Below, one piece after another: positions 23,501 through 37,316 of a stretch of 64,000 nt of DNA; the stretch's first letter is position 1; every line of letters starts with the position of its first letter. This stretch comes from Labyrinthula sp. Ha (Eukaryota; Sar; Bigyra; Labyrinthulida; Labyrinthulaceae): assembly GCA_015227615.1 (NCBI GenBank), contig JAALGZ010000013.1:248001-312000 (forward strand). Direction: 5' to 3'. Made by a program: the position numbers and the translations under genes. The notes beneath the pieces are model-generated. The model searched no databases and was not told where the DNA came from. It saw nothing but the letters and a program-made list of their open reading frames with translations.

Positions 23501-26500
23501 CAGAAGAGTGCACTCCAAGAAACTAACATGAAAACAGATAAAAATATGGATTATTAAGTCTATATATGATTTGTGATATTAATACAAAGTTTAATTGTAC
23601 CTAAACCTAGATTAAATAACATATATTCGTAGTTGGTCTCTCTCTGCTTTATCAATTCTCCAACAAAGCTGATTATATGCTCTCTAGTATCACTAGTTTT
23701 CCCAAGATAGCCAATTTAACAGCTCTAGCCAAGGAAGTTTGTCACATCAGTATTATTGTGTATCAATATATAGTTTGAGTTGTAGGATCTTTTTATTTTA
23801 TACACTTTTGAGATTAGATATAGCTTAAGAGGCGTATTTTGGCTAGTCCCTCATACAATTACCGTATTCTAAAGGGCTGCTTGCATAAATAATGTTTCCA
23901 AAAAAATATTCAATGGCAATTTATGTTAATGTGTTAAATATGTTGTGCTACTAGGAAATTGATTTAAATACTCCCCAATATTACAGAATAACCTGTGGTG
24001 CGGTTTATGAAAGAAATTTGGACTATGTCTAATTTAATTTGGGGCGTTAAAAAAAATATTCTGAGTTTTGCATAAGTTTTTAAGTGAAGGGTATACTGGT
24101 CTAAGATCGATACATCAGATTAATCCTGCTAAAAGGCGAGAAATAAAATAAATAAATAAATAACATCACATTGTCAATCTTAATTCCTAAGTCAATCGTG
24201 ACTGTTTATTTAAAATCATCTAAGATTTGTCTCAATGCAACTGATTAGTATTTAATTGTAGGAAAGATATAGAATATGAACGAAAAGTAGAAGATTATAT
24301 CACGAACAAACACGAAAGTGAATTAAATATAATTACTTAAGAATTTAAGAATACTGCTGAATTTTAATCTGAAATCTTTTTTGCTGCTCTGCTTGTAAGT
24401 ATTCTTATTGATATTTCAAAACGCCATTAGAGATTTATCGTTAATTTCAAGTTAAAAAAATATGATAATGGACAGAATTCAGCTATATAATTCTATATGG
24501 TTCTAGCTTCAAATAAAAATAAAAAAGGGTCCTAATTAAACTTACATTTTCATCTAAATTGTCTAACCTATGGTCACAGCTTGTAAGAAATAAGATAACT
24601 GTTTGGAAGCAAAGAATATTTGTAACATTGTTTCTATTACTGTATTAATCTTTATTAAATTATTAACCACAAGGGTAAAAAAGATATATCTATAAAACTT
24701 GTCTAATTATAACGTATTAGTTTTTGTTTTCAATTAGGAGTTATTTACATTGATGGTCATTATAACATGGGTATGGATGCTTTCAGTAAATAGGAAAACC
24801 TTAGGAGTAGGAACAAGACCCCGTGGCTTATAGTTGAGATGCGGAGATTTTATGGAACTTAAGACCTTAGAGAATCAAGTATTTTTTGTTGTTAAGCTGT
24901 AACAACTTTCATCGTGTTGAGAACTGGTCAGAAACAAATTTTTGGTTTGTTATGGTAGTAAAATATGTGATATTATTAAACACTAAACATAGCTTAAGCA
25001 AAAAAATCAAAAATAAAATATTTTTCAAACAAAATACCATCGATAATTTTGCGTTTTAAGCAGAAATAGAATGGATTATCTTTGGAAATAACGTAGCAGC
25101 TTGCCATGTAATAGTATAGACACGTTTAGCAAGTACTTGTAGAGACTATTGTAGATAATAATAATTAAATTTCGGCATAGAGGACATTATTCTCTGTTGT
25201 GAAAAAAATTAAAAAAAACAATTCCATATTTTTAAATTTAGTAATCAACAACGCAGATATACACTGAGTGAGTGTTTGTAATAGAGTGAGAGAGAGTGTC
25301 ATATTCACATAATTATCAAATCTTCATTAGAATAGCAGTCCTCCATGAACTTATATTTACTAGTAAGGTGGAACTATTTATAGGTTTATTGGATTTTTGC
25401 TTGTCCTATGTATCAACTATCTCATTCAGATCGTTTCAAGACAATAATCTCCGTTTTATGAGGCAGATAACAAATATTCATGTGACTGAAGGCGATGTAT
25501 TAAAGAAATTAGAATTCACCTATACTCCATCACCAAATTGCGTTAGAAAATCTCAGAATCGCTATATTGTACGAAACGCTCAAATATTGGTGTTAAATTT
25601 GTGATAAGCCATACAGAATGAGCCAATATTGCCAGAGACACCTTAATACTATCTTTATGTCACGTACAAATGTCCATGGAAATCTGAAGATTCTATATTT
25701 ATGGTTATTTAATCTTTTTGAACTTGAGTTAAGGTTACTAAGGGGAAAACTCTAACTTTTCTGACATATTCATAAAATTTAAAACCTTCTTCCGCTATCT
25801 GATAATATTTCTAATCGCGACATAGTTTTGGCATTTATAATCTTAGGGAGACATCCCTGGCATCGTTTTTAAGTATATCAAGAGAAAAAAATTAACCGTC
25901 TCAATTTTTTTTTAATATTATACCAACAAGATATTTGAAGAGCATGGGTATTGTACTTGACTAATTAAAAAACCAGAATCATCTTGAAAAGGGTTACTAC
26001 AATAATGCAAGGCAATATTCTAGTTTACCAAAATGAATATGTATATGTGCAAACAAAATCCTTTAGAATAAAATAATGTCGCTCATGACTACATAGCTCA
26101 TTTAGTACTCAAGTACTTCTTAGATAAATTTTTGGTTGTATCAAGCAAGAATGTAGAATACTATGTATTAAAACACTCATGAATACTTGCATACCAAGCT
26201 AAAAGGCAACAGGATCATACTGTTTATGTATATATACTACTTTATTTCATAAGATAAAGAATGAAAGTAACCTCAAATAGGTTTGCATATTCTACTTCAG
26301 GCGATATTTTGCCAAATCTAGTGGCAAAGACTAAAATTAAAATTATATTAAAAGATTATAGGTGAAACAATCTTACATGAATTGGGAAGAGGTAGGGAAA
26401 ATATTTCTTAGAATTAATTTTTTAGTAGAATCATATTTCGCTTCATAAACTTTAAAATTCAATTTGCAAGAATTTGCAAAAGCTCTAGCTAAATATCTAT

Positions 26501-29500
26501 TTAAATCAGATAAACTTATCATAAGTAATAAGTCAATTTATTTTAAACACCACAAAACTAAGTAAAGGTATGGAATGGGATTGTGGTAAATTTAGAGAAT
26601 GAAATAAAGATAATAAGGTAAAGAGTGAAGTTTCAAATGTATATAGAGACACTATAGTTAAGGTGACAATATTATGAAAAATATGTTTAGTGACCTAGAA
26701 GAAGAAACTGCTGTAGAAGCCAAAAAATGATATTCTGTCAATTAAAGACTCCTAGTAATAACAGTCGCAAGTAAAGTATTGGTTGAATCTTCAGTCCGAT
26801 ATAAATTTTACTGTGTTAATGATTTTCCAATACAGGTTCAAGAAATACACGGGTTATGACTATGGAAAATGTGAAATAGAAAGCAAAACAAAATAATTTA
26901 ATGATCAAATTTTGTCAAAATAAATAAACTTCCAAATGCTAATACTTTTTTTGACAATAGTAATACATATACAAAGAGAAAAATCTTTTCTTTATTGAGA
27001 GACGAACATATGTCAAATATTTAAAAATAAAAATATAATTTGTAACGAGCTTAACTAAACGGTAAGTAACTTACAAAGTAAGAAACAATCAATGATGATC
27101 TGAAATTTATATTCAGTTGGGTAAATACTATATTTATTAAATAAATGAATGAAAATAAGTTAATGAAAATGGAGAAAAAACAGATTCAGAGATCTCTATG
27201 TTGATTTATATTAAATGAGTTCCAATATAATTATAGCCTCTTGTATGACATATTTATGAAGCTTTATAAGTAACTTGCACTAGTTCTTTGTTCTATTAAA
27301 TGGGAAAGTAAGTATTTAGAAATCATTAATTCTAGAATGAAGTGAGATTGTGAGAAAGGTGATACGGAATAATCTAGGAATCATGGGAAGAAGTCTTGAT
27401 ATCATTGTTATCAATAATCCATTAGATTTTTGCTAAGAAGATTAAACCCACAGCTCTTTCAGTAAACTTGAACATATATTGAATGAAGATTTGAAAATTT
27501 CAAATACTTATTTACGTGCTAACCATAATAAGTTCTTATATGGGTATCCTTTATGCTAGTGTTATAGAGTTATCATTTTGCTGAGTAAAAACTAAAGGAA
27601 CAATGCATGAATAATATTTAAGGGATAAATCACGAAACTAAGGATGTATTTCTTTTAATTTAAATAAGACAACAATAAAATAAATTGAAAAGCGATATAG
27701 AAGGTGAGGGATAACCGTAAAAAAATCGGAGAATAAATATTCTAAGGTTATTTTTCGACGATAAGGAGTATATTTAGCTCTAAAACCTAACCAAAGTTTA
27801 TTAATAGAATAAATTATGTCTTAGAAAATGGCAAGTTCTTATTAACTGTACATATACTAAGAAGCACGTATCGCAGTAGAAAATTAAGCGTGGTGCATGT
27901 GGGGGTATAGTATACATTAAAACACCTTTATTTCCAGTAAACGTGGTGTAAGATATGCCATTTAGACTAAAAACAGAGATTTGTGGTTTATAGTGACTAC
28001 TTATTGAAGAGCAGGTATATTAACTTTGGATCCAAATAAACAAATAAGCATTCAGAACAAAACTAATTGAACTTTAAATTTCAAAAGTGTCAGAGCTCTT
28101 AAATGATAGACTTAGAATAAACAGTCAATGGAATAAAAGCTGATTTTCTTATAAAATTAATCTGTAGAAAGCCAAAACTCCACATGATATTAAGAACACA
28201 TAAATTTTACAATATGTTAAGAAAAAATATTCTTCATTCTTTACCGACAAATTCCAGTTGATAGCGAAATAATTTATTAAGAACTATAGGAATTGTCACA
28301 GTACAAATAATAGAATAGTTCAGGTGTGATGCTCTCACCTTCCTGTTATATATTCTATAATTTTCAGTAACATAGTTGTTACTGTATATCGGTACTGTAG
28401 TTCCAAACTTTTGGTACTATAGATAGATATTATGAATAAAGGGAAAATTGCTTATCAATTCAAAAAGATTATGAAAACTTAAGTAAAGTGTAATTAAGGG
28501 TATTAGCAGAATATACGACCTTTAGAACTCCAATCTTGGCATTACATTTAATCTCATTTAAGAAAAGAACTTAAACCTTGTTTTATTCTCTGATGATTAT
28601 TCCTCATGGGCAGGTAGAAATAAGGCGCCTACTACGTTAGAGGACAATGCTATTGGTTGTTATAAACCAGGTGAGGAAAGTTGGAAACCAATTTTATAAT
28701 GGTTCGTAATTCCTTTACTCTGAAACTAATTGATCCTTATAGTGCCAGTTTTATACTAGCTATCACCAGTGTTTTCGATAAATATAGATTAGTTCGGAAA
28801 ATATAGCGCAGAAAAACTTCAGCGGAAAATTCTTGACTCATGATTTAACTCAACAAAGATAGCTGCTATTTATAGTAAAATTAAAAGCAACGTGTAAAAG
28901 CTAAAGTTTTTAAAAGTAGCTGCCAAGGCTAAGCTAGCGGGAAACTCGATATATTATTGGTACTTTAGAGAGGATGTATGCAGATAGAAACGTACTTGTT
29001 CAATGAGTGTAGCTAGAGTGCAGATCAAGGTTCTGCTTAGATATCAAAAGAGTGTAGAATCTTTCCAAACTAATTTTAGTGGAAATTTTGAAAGTGGGGA
29101 CAAGGTATTTTCTTAAGATTCCTCCAGTTTTCTTTGAACTACCTTCCAGTGATGTTTCTGGTCAAAGCAAAATTCAATACCTAGTTCTGAATAACCGGTT
29201 TCATTTTTATTCACATAAGTTATACAGTTTCATTAACCGGTTTCCTTAATTAAACTGAGTTATGGGTCATGCTATTGGTATAGACAATGCTTTTACCCCA
29301 AGTCTTTTCTAACTCGAGTTAACAGCAATTGCTTTAAATACCCCCCGTAGATACTTGAATCTAAACTTATAATAAATTTCTAAGGGACAATATTCCACTT
29401 GGATTATCTTTCAATGTTTCTTAGTTTATAGAGTTAAGCCTAAGCTTTAAGTTTTCTTTTTCAGCAAAACAAGCAAAACCTTGTATAATTACACATTATT

Positions 29501-30353
29501 TTAAAATAACTGGTAGATTAACATTTACTTTAGTAGACCTCATTTAGAACAGTAAAATATCCTATCAATTAAGCTAATAAAATGGAGCAGGAATTTGATA
29601 GAGTCTGATAAAGTTGACGAAGGGTTGCGGAGAGCTCTTATAGCCTTGAAATAGAGTTTATTCTCATATGTACCCCAATTAAGAACATAGCTAAACGTTC
29701 GTTAGGTAATTAACATAAAAAAATAGAAACTAAAGAAAGCAAGAAAATTTTGATCAAGAAAAAAATATATCATTATTTATATAAAGAATAAGCTAGAATG
29801 GATCGAGTTTTTTTACATTGGACAGTCATGTTTTGCAATTTTAGTTTCTTGGCCACAAAATAATTTTTTAGTGTCATAATGGAAAAGTATGCTAAACTTT
29901 TCGCTATTGAAAACTTTGTAACTGGAATAGTATGATGCTCATTTCCATATATATATAATTGCTTACCAAATTTGAGAAGGGCTTCACAAAATGATTAAGG
30001 CGATATCTGGCCAGAAAAACGGAGCAACATTGTAATATATATTTAAAAAACACTTTCTCAAACAAATTTTAGATTCAGATAATTGAAATAGAGATGGTAA
30101 AAGAAGGAAAGTACAAAATACTGTTTTTGGTACGAAAAATATCACCAAGACTCTTGTTCCAAGAGTGTGTTTATCAAGAACACTTTGACTACTCAAACGC
30201 TTATATGAACAGATTAAGATTCTGTACTAAATTAATGCGAAATGAAATATCCATTGGTTAAAATATAGGTCCGAAAACTCGGTAGAAGAAAAATCCGAAG
30301 AATGAAATAGCGAAAAACCGAGAAGAGCAGATTCAAATTAGAACAAAAAGATA
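20507..30353. other. 9.8 kb gap with no supportable gene
   Basis: The longest gene-free stretch of the window. Open frames of 60-102 codons occur, the longest at 25296-25604 (GTG-started), but none has a recognisable domain and their number fits chance in AT-rich DNA. A short AAAT-type tandem run lies at 24141-24163. I see no terminal repeats, transposase motifs or CRISPR-like arrays. Confidence 0.5.
24141..24163. repeat. Short (AAAT)n-like run
   Basis: About five imperfect AAAT units, as expected in AT-rich intergenic DNA; no functional claim. Confidence 0.7.
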
Positions 30354-32456
30354 ATGTATACTCCTCAATCGGCAAACCCAGACAAGGATACTATTCCAGA
30401 TTATGCAATAAGGAAATCTACTTATCAAGTATCAAAAGATCCGTCCTACACTATTCCGCTGTCAAAGAAAGGATACGCTTCAGGAACTCCACAAACTATA
30501 CCAAATTTGTTCAAGCATCAAGCTGAAATCTTCCGAAATGAAGAGTTTTACTTCGTTGAAGAACCTGAGCCAAAAGTATCAAACGGTACTGTTCCTGAAG
30601 GGGTTCCACTTTCTCAATGGACATCCTGGACTTACGGAGAAGTTCTTGATCAAGTGTATTTAGTCAGCCAAGCGCTGATAAAACTCGGATTTAAGAAACT
30701 TGACGGAGTTTCCATTCTAGGGTTTAACCATCCGTGTTGGATGATATCCTCTTTTGCAGGTATGTTTAGCGGAGGAGTGTCTTGTGGACTCTATGGAACA
30801 GATTCTGTTGAGCAACTGAGTTATAAAATTAACTTGTCAGATACTTTTTGTACATTTCTTGATGATGAAAAAAATCTTGAGAAATTTGTGGAAGTATCTA
30901 AAAACTGTTCTGATTTACAAGTTATTGTAATGTGGAAAGATTTACACGCAGTTGAAAAATATAGATCAAAATTTCCTAACCTCAAGTTACTGAAGTGGAA
31001 TGAACTTCTCGAAATAGGTAAAACAGGAAATAAAACAGTTGTAGAAAATAGAATCAAAGCAATTAAACCAACACAATGTGCAAATATAGTATTCACTTCA
31101 GGGACAACTGGTGTATCTAAAGGAACTATGCTTTCTCACGATACTCTATATTTTCAAGTTCTTACATTGCGAACATTTTTTCCAGAAGTTTTTCAAACAT
31201 TGACCAAAATAAAGATAATATCCTTTCTACCTTTGTCACATGTAGCAGCCTATACTCACGATGTTTTGAATGTTATGGCTCTTCCTATAATAACAGAATA
31301 TAAAGGACACGCACAAATATACTTTGCAAGAAGTTATGACCTGAAACGGGGAAGTCTTCTTGACAGAATTAAAACTGTAAAACCACATTTCCTGGGTTGC
31401 GTACCACGAGTTTTTGAAAAGATTCAAGAGGCAATGGAGCGAGTGAGTGCATCACCAACTTCCAGGAGAATTTCTTCTCTGAGCAACCATCTGTCAAAGG
31501 AGGATCCACTAGAGAAGTTTGGATTAGGAAACTGTTATGTTTTTGAATCTGGTGGAGCTCCTCTAAAGAAAGAAACTTATAACTTTTTTCAAAAGTACGG
31601 AAGACATATTGGAGAAGTCTTGGGAATGTCAGAAGGTGCAGGAATGGTTACATACACTTCATCTTCCCATAAAGGGTTCGGCTCCGTTGGTCTTCCAGTC
31701 CCAGGAACTGAGGTTAAAGTGTTTCAACTTGGTTCACAAAATGAACGAGCGTTATATACTGGAAGCAGTGGAAATGTTCCTGAAGAATTTCAGGGTGAAA
31801 TATGCTTGAGAGGGAGAAATATGCTGATGGGGTATTTGGTGAATCCTAAATTAGGAAGCGAGCATGTTGACTATATGACGAATAAGAATAAGGAAGCTAT
31901 TGATGAGTATGGTTGGTATCATACTGGAGATAAAGGGTATAAAGATAGTAAAGGAATGTTGCATATGACTGGCAGGTATAAGGAGATTATTTTAGGGTCG
32001 GGGGGCGAAAATATTGCACCTGGTCCAATTGAAAATGATTTCAAGGAGAGATGCCAATGTGTGAGTAATGTTATCATGATTGGCAACAACAGAAAGTATA
32101 ATGTTGCATTGGTTACGCTCAAATGTCAAGGAGCAACTGGTGTTGAACCGGGAACTAGTTCATTGGTTGATGGGGCAATCCTTGGTGAGGAAAAGAGTGT
32201 GGAAGAGGCATGTAACAGTGAAAAGTACATCCAGTATGTCGTGGATAAATTAAATGAAACTAATAGCAATGGCAAAGTTATCTTTAACAATACCTTCAAG
32301 ATACAAAAGTTTAGTATCCTACCCAGAGATTTTAGTGTGAACACTGGTGAATTGACAAGTAGTTTGAAGTTGAAAAGATCTGTTGTCGAGGACAAGTATA
32401 AAGAGCTGATAGATAAAATATATGACACACCAGGAGTCTTTTTTAATTCATTATAA
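30354..32456 (+). CDS. Long-chain acyl-CoA synthetase, bubblegum (ACSBG)-like
   Basis: Predicted 700 residues from ATG 30354, normal for the family. It activates long-chain fatty acids to acyl-CoA using ATP. The AMP-binding P-loop FTSGTTGVSKGTMLSHD lies at about residues 247-263. Later come LPLSHVAAY, GMSEGAG (adenine-binding), YGWYHTGDKG at about 518-527 and the hinge GRYKEIILGSGGENIAP. Upstream, GVSILGFNHPCW and the general spacing resemble the bubblegum subgroup more than the ACSL1/ACSL4 subgroup. No signal peptide or membrane helix is evident, so a cytosolic or peripheral membrane location is inferred. It is isolated, with 9.8 kb empty upstream and 4.9 kb downstream. The superfamily is certain; the subgroup is a by-eye judgement. 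Confidence 0.95.
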   Translation: MYTPQSANPDKDTIPDYAIRKSTYQVSKDPSYTIPLSKKGYASGTPQTIPNLFKHQAEIFRNEEFYFVEEPEPKVSNGTVPEGVPLSQWTSWTYGEVLDQVYLVSQALIKLGFKKLDGVSILGFNHPCWMISSFAGMFSGGVSCGLYGTDSVEQLSYKINLSDTFCTFLDDEKNLEKFVEVSKNCSDLQVIVMWKDLHAVEKYRSKFPNLKLLKWNELLEIGKTGNKTVVENRIKAIKPTQCANIVFTSGTTGVSKGTMLSHDTLYFQVLTLRTFFPEVFQTLTKIKIISFLPLSHVAAYTHDVLNVMALPIITEYKGHAQIYFARSYDLKRGSLLDRIKTVKPHFLGCVPRVFEKIQEAMERVSASPTSRRISSLSNHLSKEDPLEKFGLGNCYVFESGGAPLKKETYNFFQKYGRHIGEVLGMSEGAGMVTYTSSSHKGFGSVGLPVPGTEVKVFQLGSQNERALYTGSSGNVPEEFQGEICLRGRNMLMGYLVNPKLGSEHVDYMTNKNKEAIDEYGWYHTGDKGYKDSKGMLHMTGRYKEIILGSGGENIAPGPIENDFKERCQCVSNVIMIGNNRKYNVALVTLKCQGATGVEPGTSSLVDGAILGEEKSVEEACNSEKYIQYVVDKLNETNSNGKVIFNNTFKIQKFSILPRDFSVNTGELTSSLKLKRSVVEDKYKELIDKIYDTPGVFFNSL

Positions 32457-35400
32457 AACTGAATTATACTTCAATTTTTATTTTCACGAGGTGTACTCTT
32501 TTCATAAAATGAACTTCATTTGCCAAGCATAGGTCATCTGTTTTATCCTTTGCAGAAGAACAATGTGCTGACTAGTAGTAGGATTGCTTTTATCGACCTG
32601 TTATTAAAACGACTAGTACGAATATCAGGGTTCTCTAAACTTCAGAAGATGATCATGCTAAGCCTTGGTGCCCGTTTTACTCAGAGATCTATAGTAGGTT
32701 TTAACTTACAAAGTAATCGTATTTCTCCGACTAAGTTAGCTGTCACTGGGAATACTTAATACTACGGGCCCATGGTTGCAACACTCGTACTTTTGGCAGA
32801 AACTACAAATGCTAAGTATTTACTGTACATTCAGAGTTTTGAGCTTGAACTTCTTCTCTAAGTAAATATATTCATTATCGGAAATCTTCACTATTTGCAC
32901 AAAAGTATTGTACAATGCTCGCATCTACCCACGCAAGAAAAATTACCTTAGTTTTAAATAAAAGTGGACTTGACTTAAGTACAGTGGCTAAATCTTATCA
33001 GACTGCGAGCATATATCTACTCAGGAGGTAAGGTGGAAAAGTTGAGTACTTAGATTTGTAAAGGGATCATACTTTGTACAGTGATATACGTAAGATTGAC
33101 TAAAAGTAGCCGCCTTTCTTTGCTTATCCAATAAACTTTAACTGAAAGGAGAACTAGAACCTGCTAGCTCTTTATAAAAAGTCAATATATTTGTTCTTAT
33201 TGCGAAAGTACTTGAACCTAGAGAAGCAAAGCTTAGCTTCCTGGTACAAGCTCAACCGACATGGATGAAATGATGAACAGGATGTGCATATCTTGAATAG
33301 TAGGGGTATAGTAAAGTAGTATTAATGATATGAAAGTTATATCGTTTCTAAATTAAAACACTAGATAATCCCCTTAAATAATCGAACAGGATATAAGAAG
33401 TTGGATACAAGGTGACACTCATTTATTTATGATACTATGGGGTGCATGGAAGGAATTATATTCTGAGCAGCGTAACTATATCAACAATTCTTAACAGCTT
33501 GAATTTTATATACCTAGAGCAAGCTGATTCTTCAATTAACTAGAGTTAGTTCAAGGATTACGTCATTGTAAACCATTACTAATTAGTGTGCTATAAAATG
33601 TTGATCTCCCAAAACCTCAACAGTTTAATAATGCTACTTTACAAAATTTTTTAAAGAATAATTTTCTGTTCAAAAGTCGTCGCTCTCCTTATATTGGAAC
33701 AAAAGAAATAATGTAGTCGTGCAAGCAGAAAAGGTTGAATAAGACTCTTGAATCTTGGGGACGCTTCCGCTTAAAAGAAGGAATTTTAGGGTTCGTGTAT
33801 CCACAATAATATCCCTTGTGTTGTTGCCTTTATTAATCCTTAAGAGTTAATCCGTCACAAGTACAAATGGAGTCTTATGGATTTCCTAAAAGGTCTAAAG
33901 CAACCAAAAATAATGGTTAACCTAAAGTAACCTGGCGCATTCTCTCTTAAGAGTGATTAATGATTCTAATTTTCTTTCTTAGTCATAATGGGCTAATACA
34001 GTAGAGATTAAACCCGCCCGTAAATTTTAACCAGATCTCTGGATTAGCTATTTGCGAATGAGAGTCCATGAAATGGGGTTTTATGATCTACGCCTATTTT
34101 GGGAGCAGAGGCGGAGCCGACAGAACAAAAATAACGACTTTAGAAATTCAGGACCTCAAAACTCGTACATTGCTTTATGGTTTAGCATTATTATATCTCT
34201 AGCAAGGGAGGTTGTTATGGTTTTATGTACCATTCCTCACTCATAAGCGATATCCCCCTTTGGCGCATTCGCAGGGCAAATATACACCTTCGAAATCACC
34301 CCATCCAATCAATGCTAAAACTATTTGGTTATTAGATTTGGTGATGTAAAAAATTCTTTCAAGTATTTGATTCTATTTTTCATGGACGAAAAGCTTTTAT
34401 TACATAAGGTAACCTTCCATTATACCATTTATGTGAGCGGGGCTGCTATTCCGTCTACGTCAGGTGTATTATTATTGAGGTTTTGCCTACACAAATACCT
34501 GAATTAAATATATATGACCATTTATTTAAAGAAAAACATTCCAGTCTGGGTTAGCACTCTGGAAACTAATACACCTTCAGAAGACAATAACCGTTCTTCA
34601 TGGTACAGTGGAGCCTAAATTCTCTTATCGATAGAGGAATATTTTTTTCGCTATTATGAAGTTAGAAGGTAGCAATCAGACCAGGAAACTGAAGGATGAC
34701 TTATATGTTCTAGTTATAGTTTAAAAATAGATGCAGAAGATTTTTGCGCCATTACATTCACGGCAAACTGATTCTATGACACCCTTATATTTACAGCTGG
34801 GTTGCAGATAGTTTTAAAGCACTTTTGCAAAAACCAAGCTGTTATAAGAAATTTCATTCTTCCGAAATAAACCCATCATTTCTTGTGAGTAAAGGAGGTC
34901 GTAACAGATCTTTAGCGAGGTCTGAGAAAGGATTTTAGTGTTATGTCAGCTCAAATAGCAAGGGTCCGAAAGTACGTATTCCCTGAAAATCTTCTAGTTT
35001 TGTCACATCCAGTTACGACAACAATATCCTTCATAAAAGCCTGTAATTTTTTTTGTCGTATTTAGAGCATAGGCTGATTTCAAATTTTATTAGCAAAACC
35101 AATCGAAAAACAGCGCGATTTGGACCATAGTGAGTTGGCTCACTAGATATAAATGATGTGTCTAATTCAAGAGTGAGCAGATACTACTGAAGTTGCAGCA
35201 ATTAGACATGTCATCGCTATCAAGGGATCATAGGCCGATAAACAAAATTTTCAACAAGAACATGTACTACAATAGAATAATCAGAGACCAATTCAAATGC
35301 AACTTATAAATGAAAGCTTACCACTCGTTTTGCGATAATTAAACATTTTCGGAGTTTTCAAGACCAATGTTTTTCTGACCTATAAGTCGAGGATGACCAA

Positions 35401-37316
35401 ATACACGTTTCCCGCGGGGAAAAAATCAGCTTAAAAACACTCTACTGATTCATGTTATGATCAGCAATTTTAAAAACGGAGGAGAAAACAGAATGCTAGA
35501 GCTATGATCTGTAATGGCAGCATCTCGTTTGTAATGACAAGCTCTAGCCTGAAATCGATCCAATCGAACCCATGAAGTATCTCTTGCAACCACAAATCTA
35601 GTGATTGAACAGAACTATGTTTGATTGGATGCTGCTAACTCGAAATCTAACAACGTTTCCTGTGAATATGAGAAACAGGAATTTCAGCTAGAACCACGAT
35701 GAAGGGAATAAACTCGGACAAAGTAACTGATAGAATAGACAAAAATTAAGCCACAAAGCAATGTACGTATATTGAGCCCGTGAATTTCCAGTATCGGCCT
35801 TAATAATTATCTGGAATTCATTTTTGATCCCAGGCTACGTTTCCTCTCCTCTGTCGCACTTTTTCGGCGTTCATATGCACCTGACTTCTAAAGTTTTAAT
35901 AAGGAAATCGGGAAAATAATTAGCTCGATTACCTAGTTACATCACACAAACATGACAGCTTCCTGATACCCGTCTGAATAGTTTTTAGTTCATAATCTAG
36001 TGTTAAGCTGCTTAAACTAGCTAAGCTTAGTCTGATTTATTCACTATCGCTACTATAAAACGATTCACAAAGAATGAATCTTATCCGCATAACAGCAAGT
36101 TGAATTTTGGTGGACACTAGCTAAAAAAGTCTGGGAAACAACTAAGCTAGCACAGGTAATACAGAATTCACACATACATTGTAGTAAACAATATCAATTT
36201 GAAAATTTAGTTTTGAAAATGTTTGTAGAGAGGTCTATGAATATAATTTCGTCATTAATATTTAAGAAGAATGTTTCTCTGAAAAAGCTGAACCGGCATA
36301 CTACCAGCAAAATTAGGTAAGCTCTACTTGAAGTTCACTTCCACGGAGGAGCTTTAATAGGTAGAAAGTATATTCATAGATTATTGAGAAGACAAGATTC
36401 AGTTCTGTATGCCATGACCCGGTTCATTTAGTCAACAAGGTTCAGTGCATTTGAACCTGATTTTTAACACCCCTTCTCTATGGAAAGACTTTTTCTAAAG
36501 CGATACAGAAGATCTAATCCAAATTTTTGTCGATTATAATCGTATTTATAGAATAGAACTGTACTGTTGGAGTTATTTCCAGGGATTCCTCGACTGTACA
36601 TCTTTTAGTACAATAATAAATATCTTCTGCAAGGAAAACTCAAAAAGGCCTCATAGCTAATCCAATGCCAGAAATTACACAACTAGAAATGATATTTGAT
36701 AGGGATTAGAAACATTGCTATACCGGTAATATAAGGATGATACTCCAATAAATATATTTGAAGGTGTGAAACCATCTGCCACTGCTTTTTTGAAAATAGT
36801 ACATGACTTTTCGGCCTAGACAGCCGTCTACACTGAAGCGTAGTCCGAAATTTACCTCTATTACTTCAACTTTTAAGCCTTGTACGACCATGACTTTGGT
36901 ATTATTTTCTTTTTTTCTCTGGTGCATTTTTTTTTATCGAATTGGGACTATTGGTCTTATTTTTTCACATTAGAGGATTCTGCAGAACTAATGTTGAGAG
37001 CCCCTAATTAGCATTTCAACCCTTACATTATAGTTTCTCTCTTCTATACTTGTTTAGTTGACATCTTAACCAGCTAGCATCATTTATTGTTGGTGCGTAG
37101 AAAAAGTACTGAAAGTAGAGAATTCCTTTCAAGATCTTCCCGAAATCCCGAGTACCACGTAATGAGAACCCTCTATGGAAAATCGCCCAAAATATCAACT
37201 GCCAGAAATATATTGAATCTCCATACGAAAAAAAAATCGCCCAGGTAAGAATAGATAGCTGGCCATTATAGACAGAGTTATAGATTACCGGGACGACTAG
37301 GACTTCGCAGGAAATC
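32457..37316. other. 4.9 kb gap before the Roco gene
   Basis: No supportable gene. Minus-strand frames at 36718-36927 and 37028-37357 (the latter overlapping the Roco start) have ordinary-looking composition but no recognisable domain and no ATG-led structure I trust. The part at about 34900-36200 is slightly less AT-rich without an evident frame. Confidence 0.5.
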
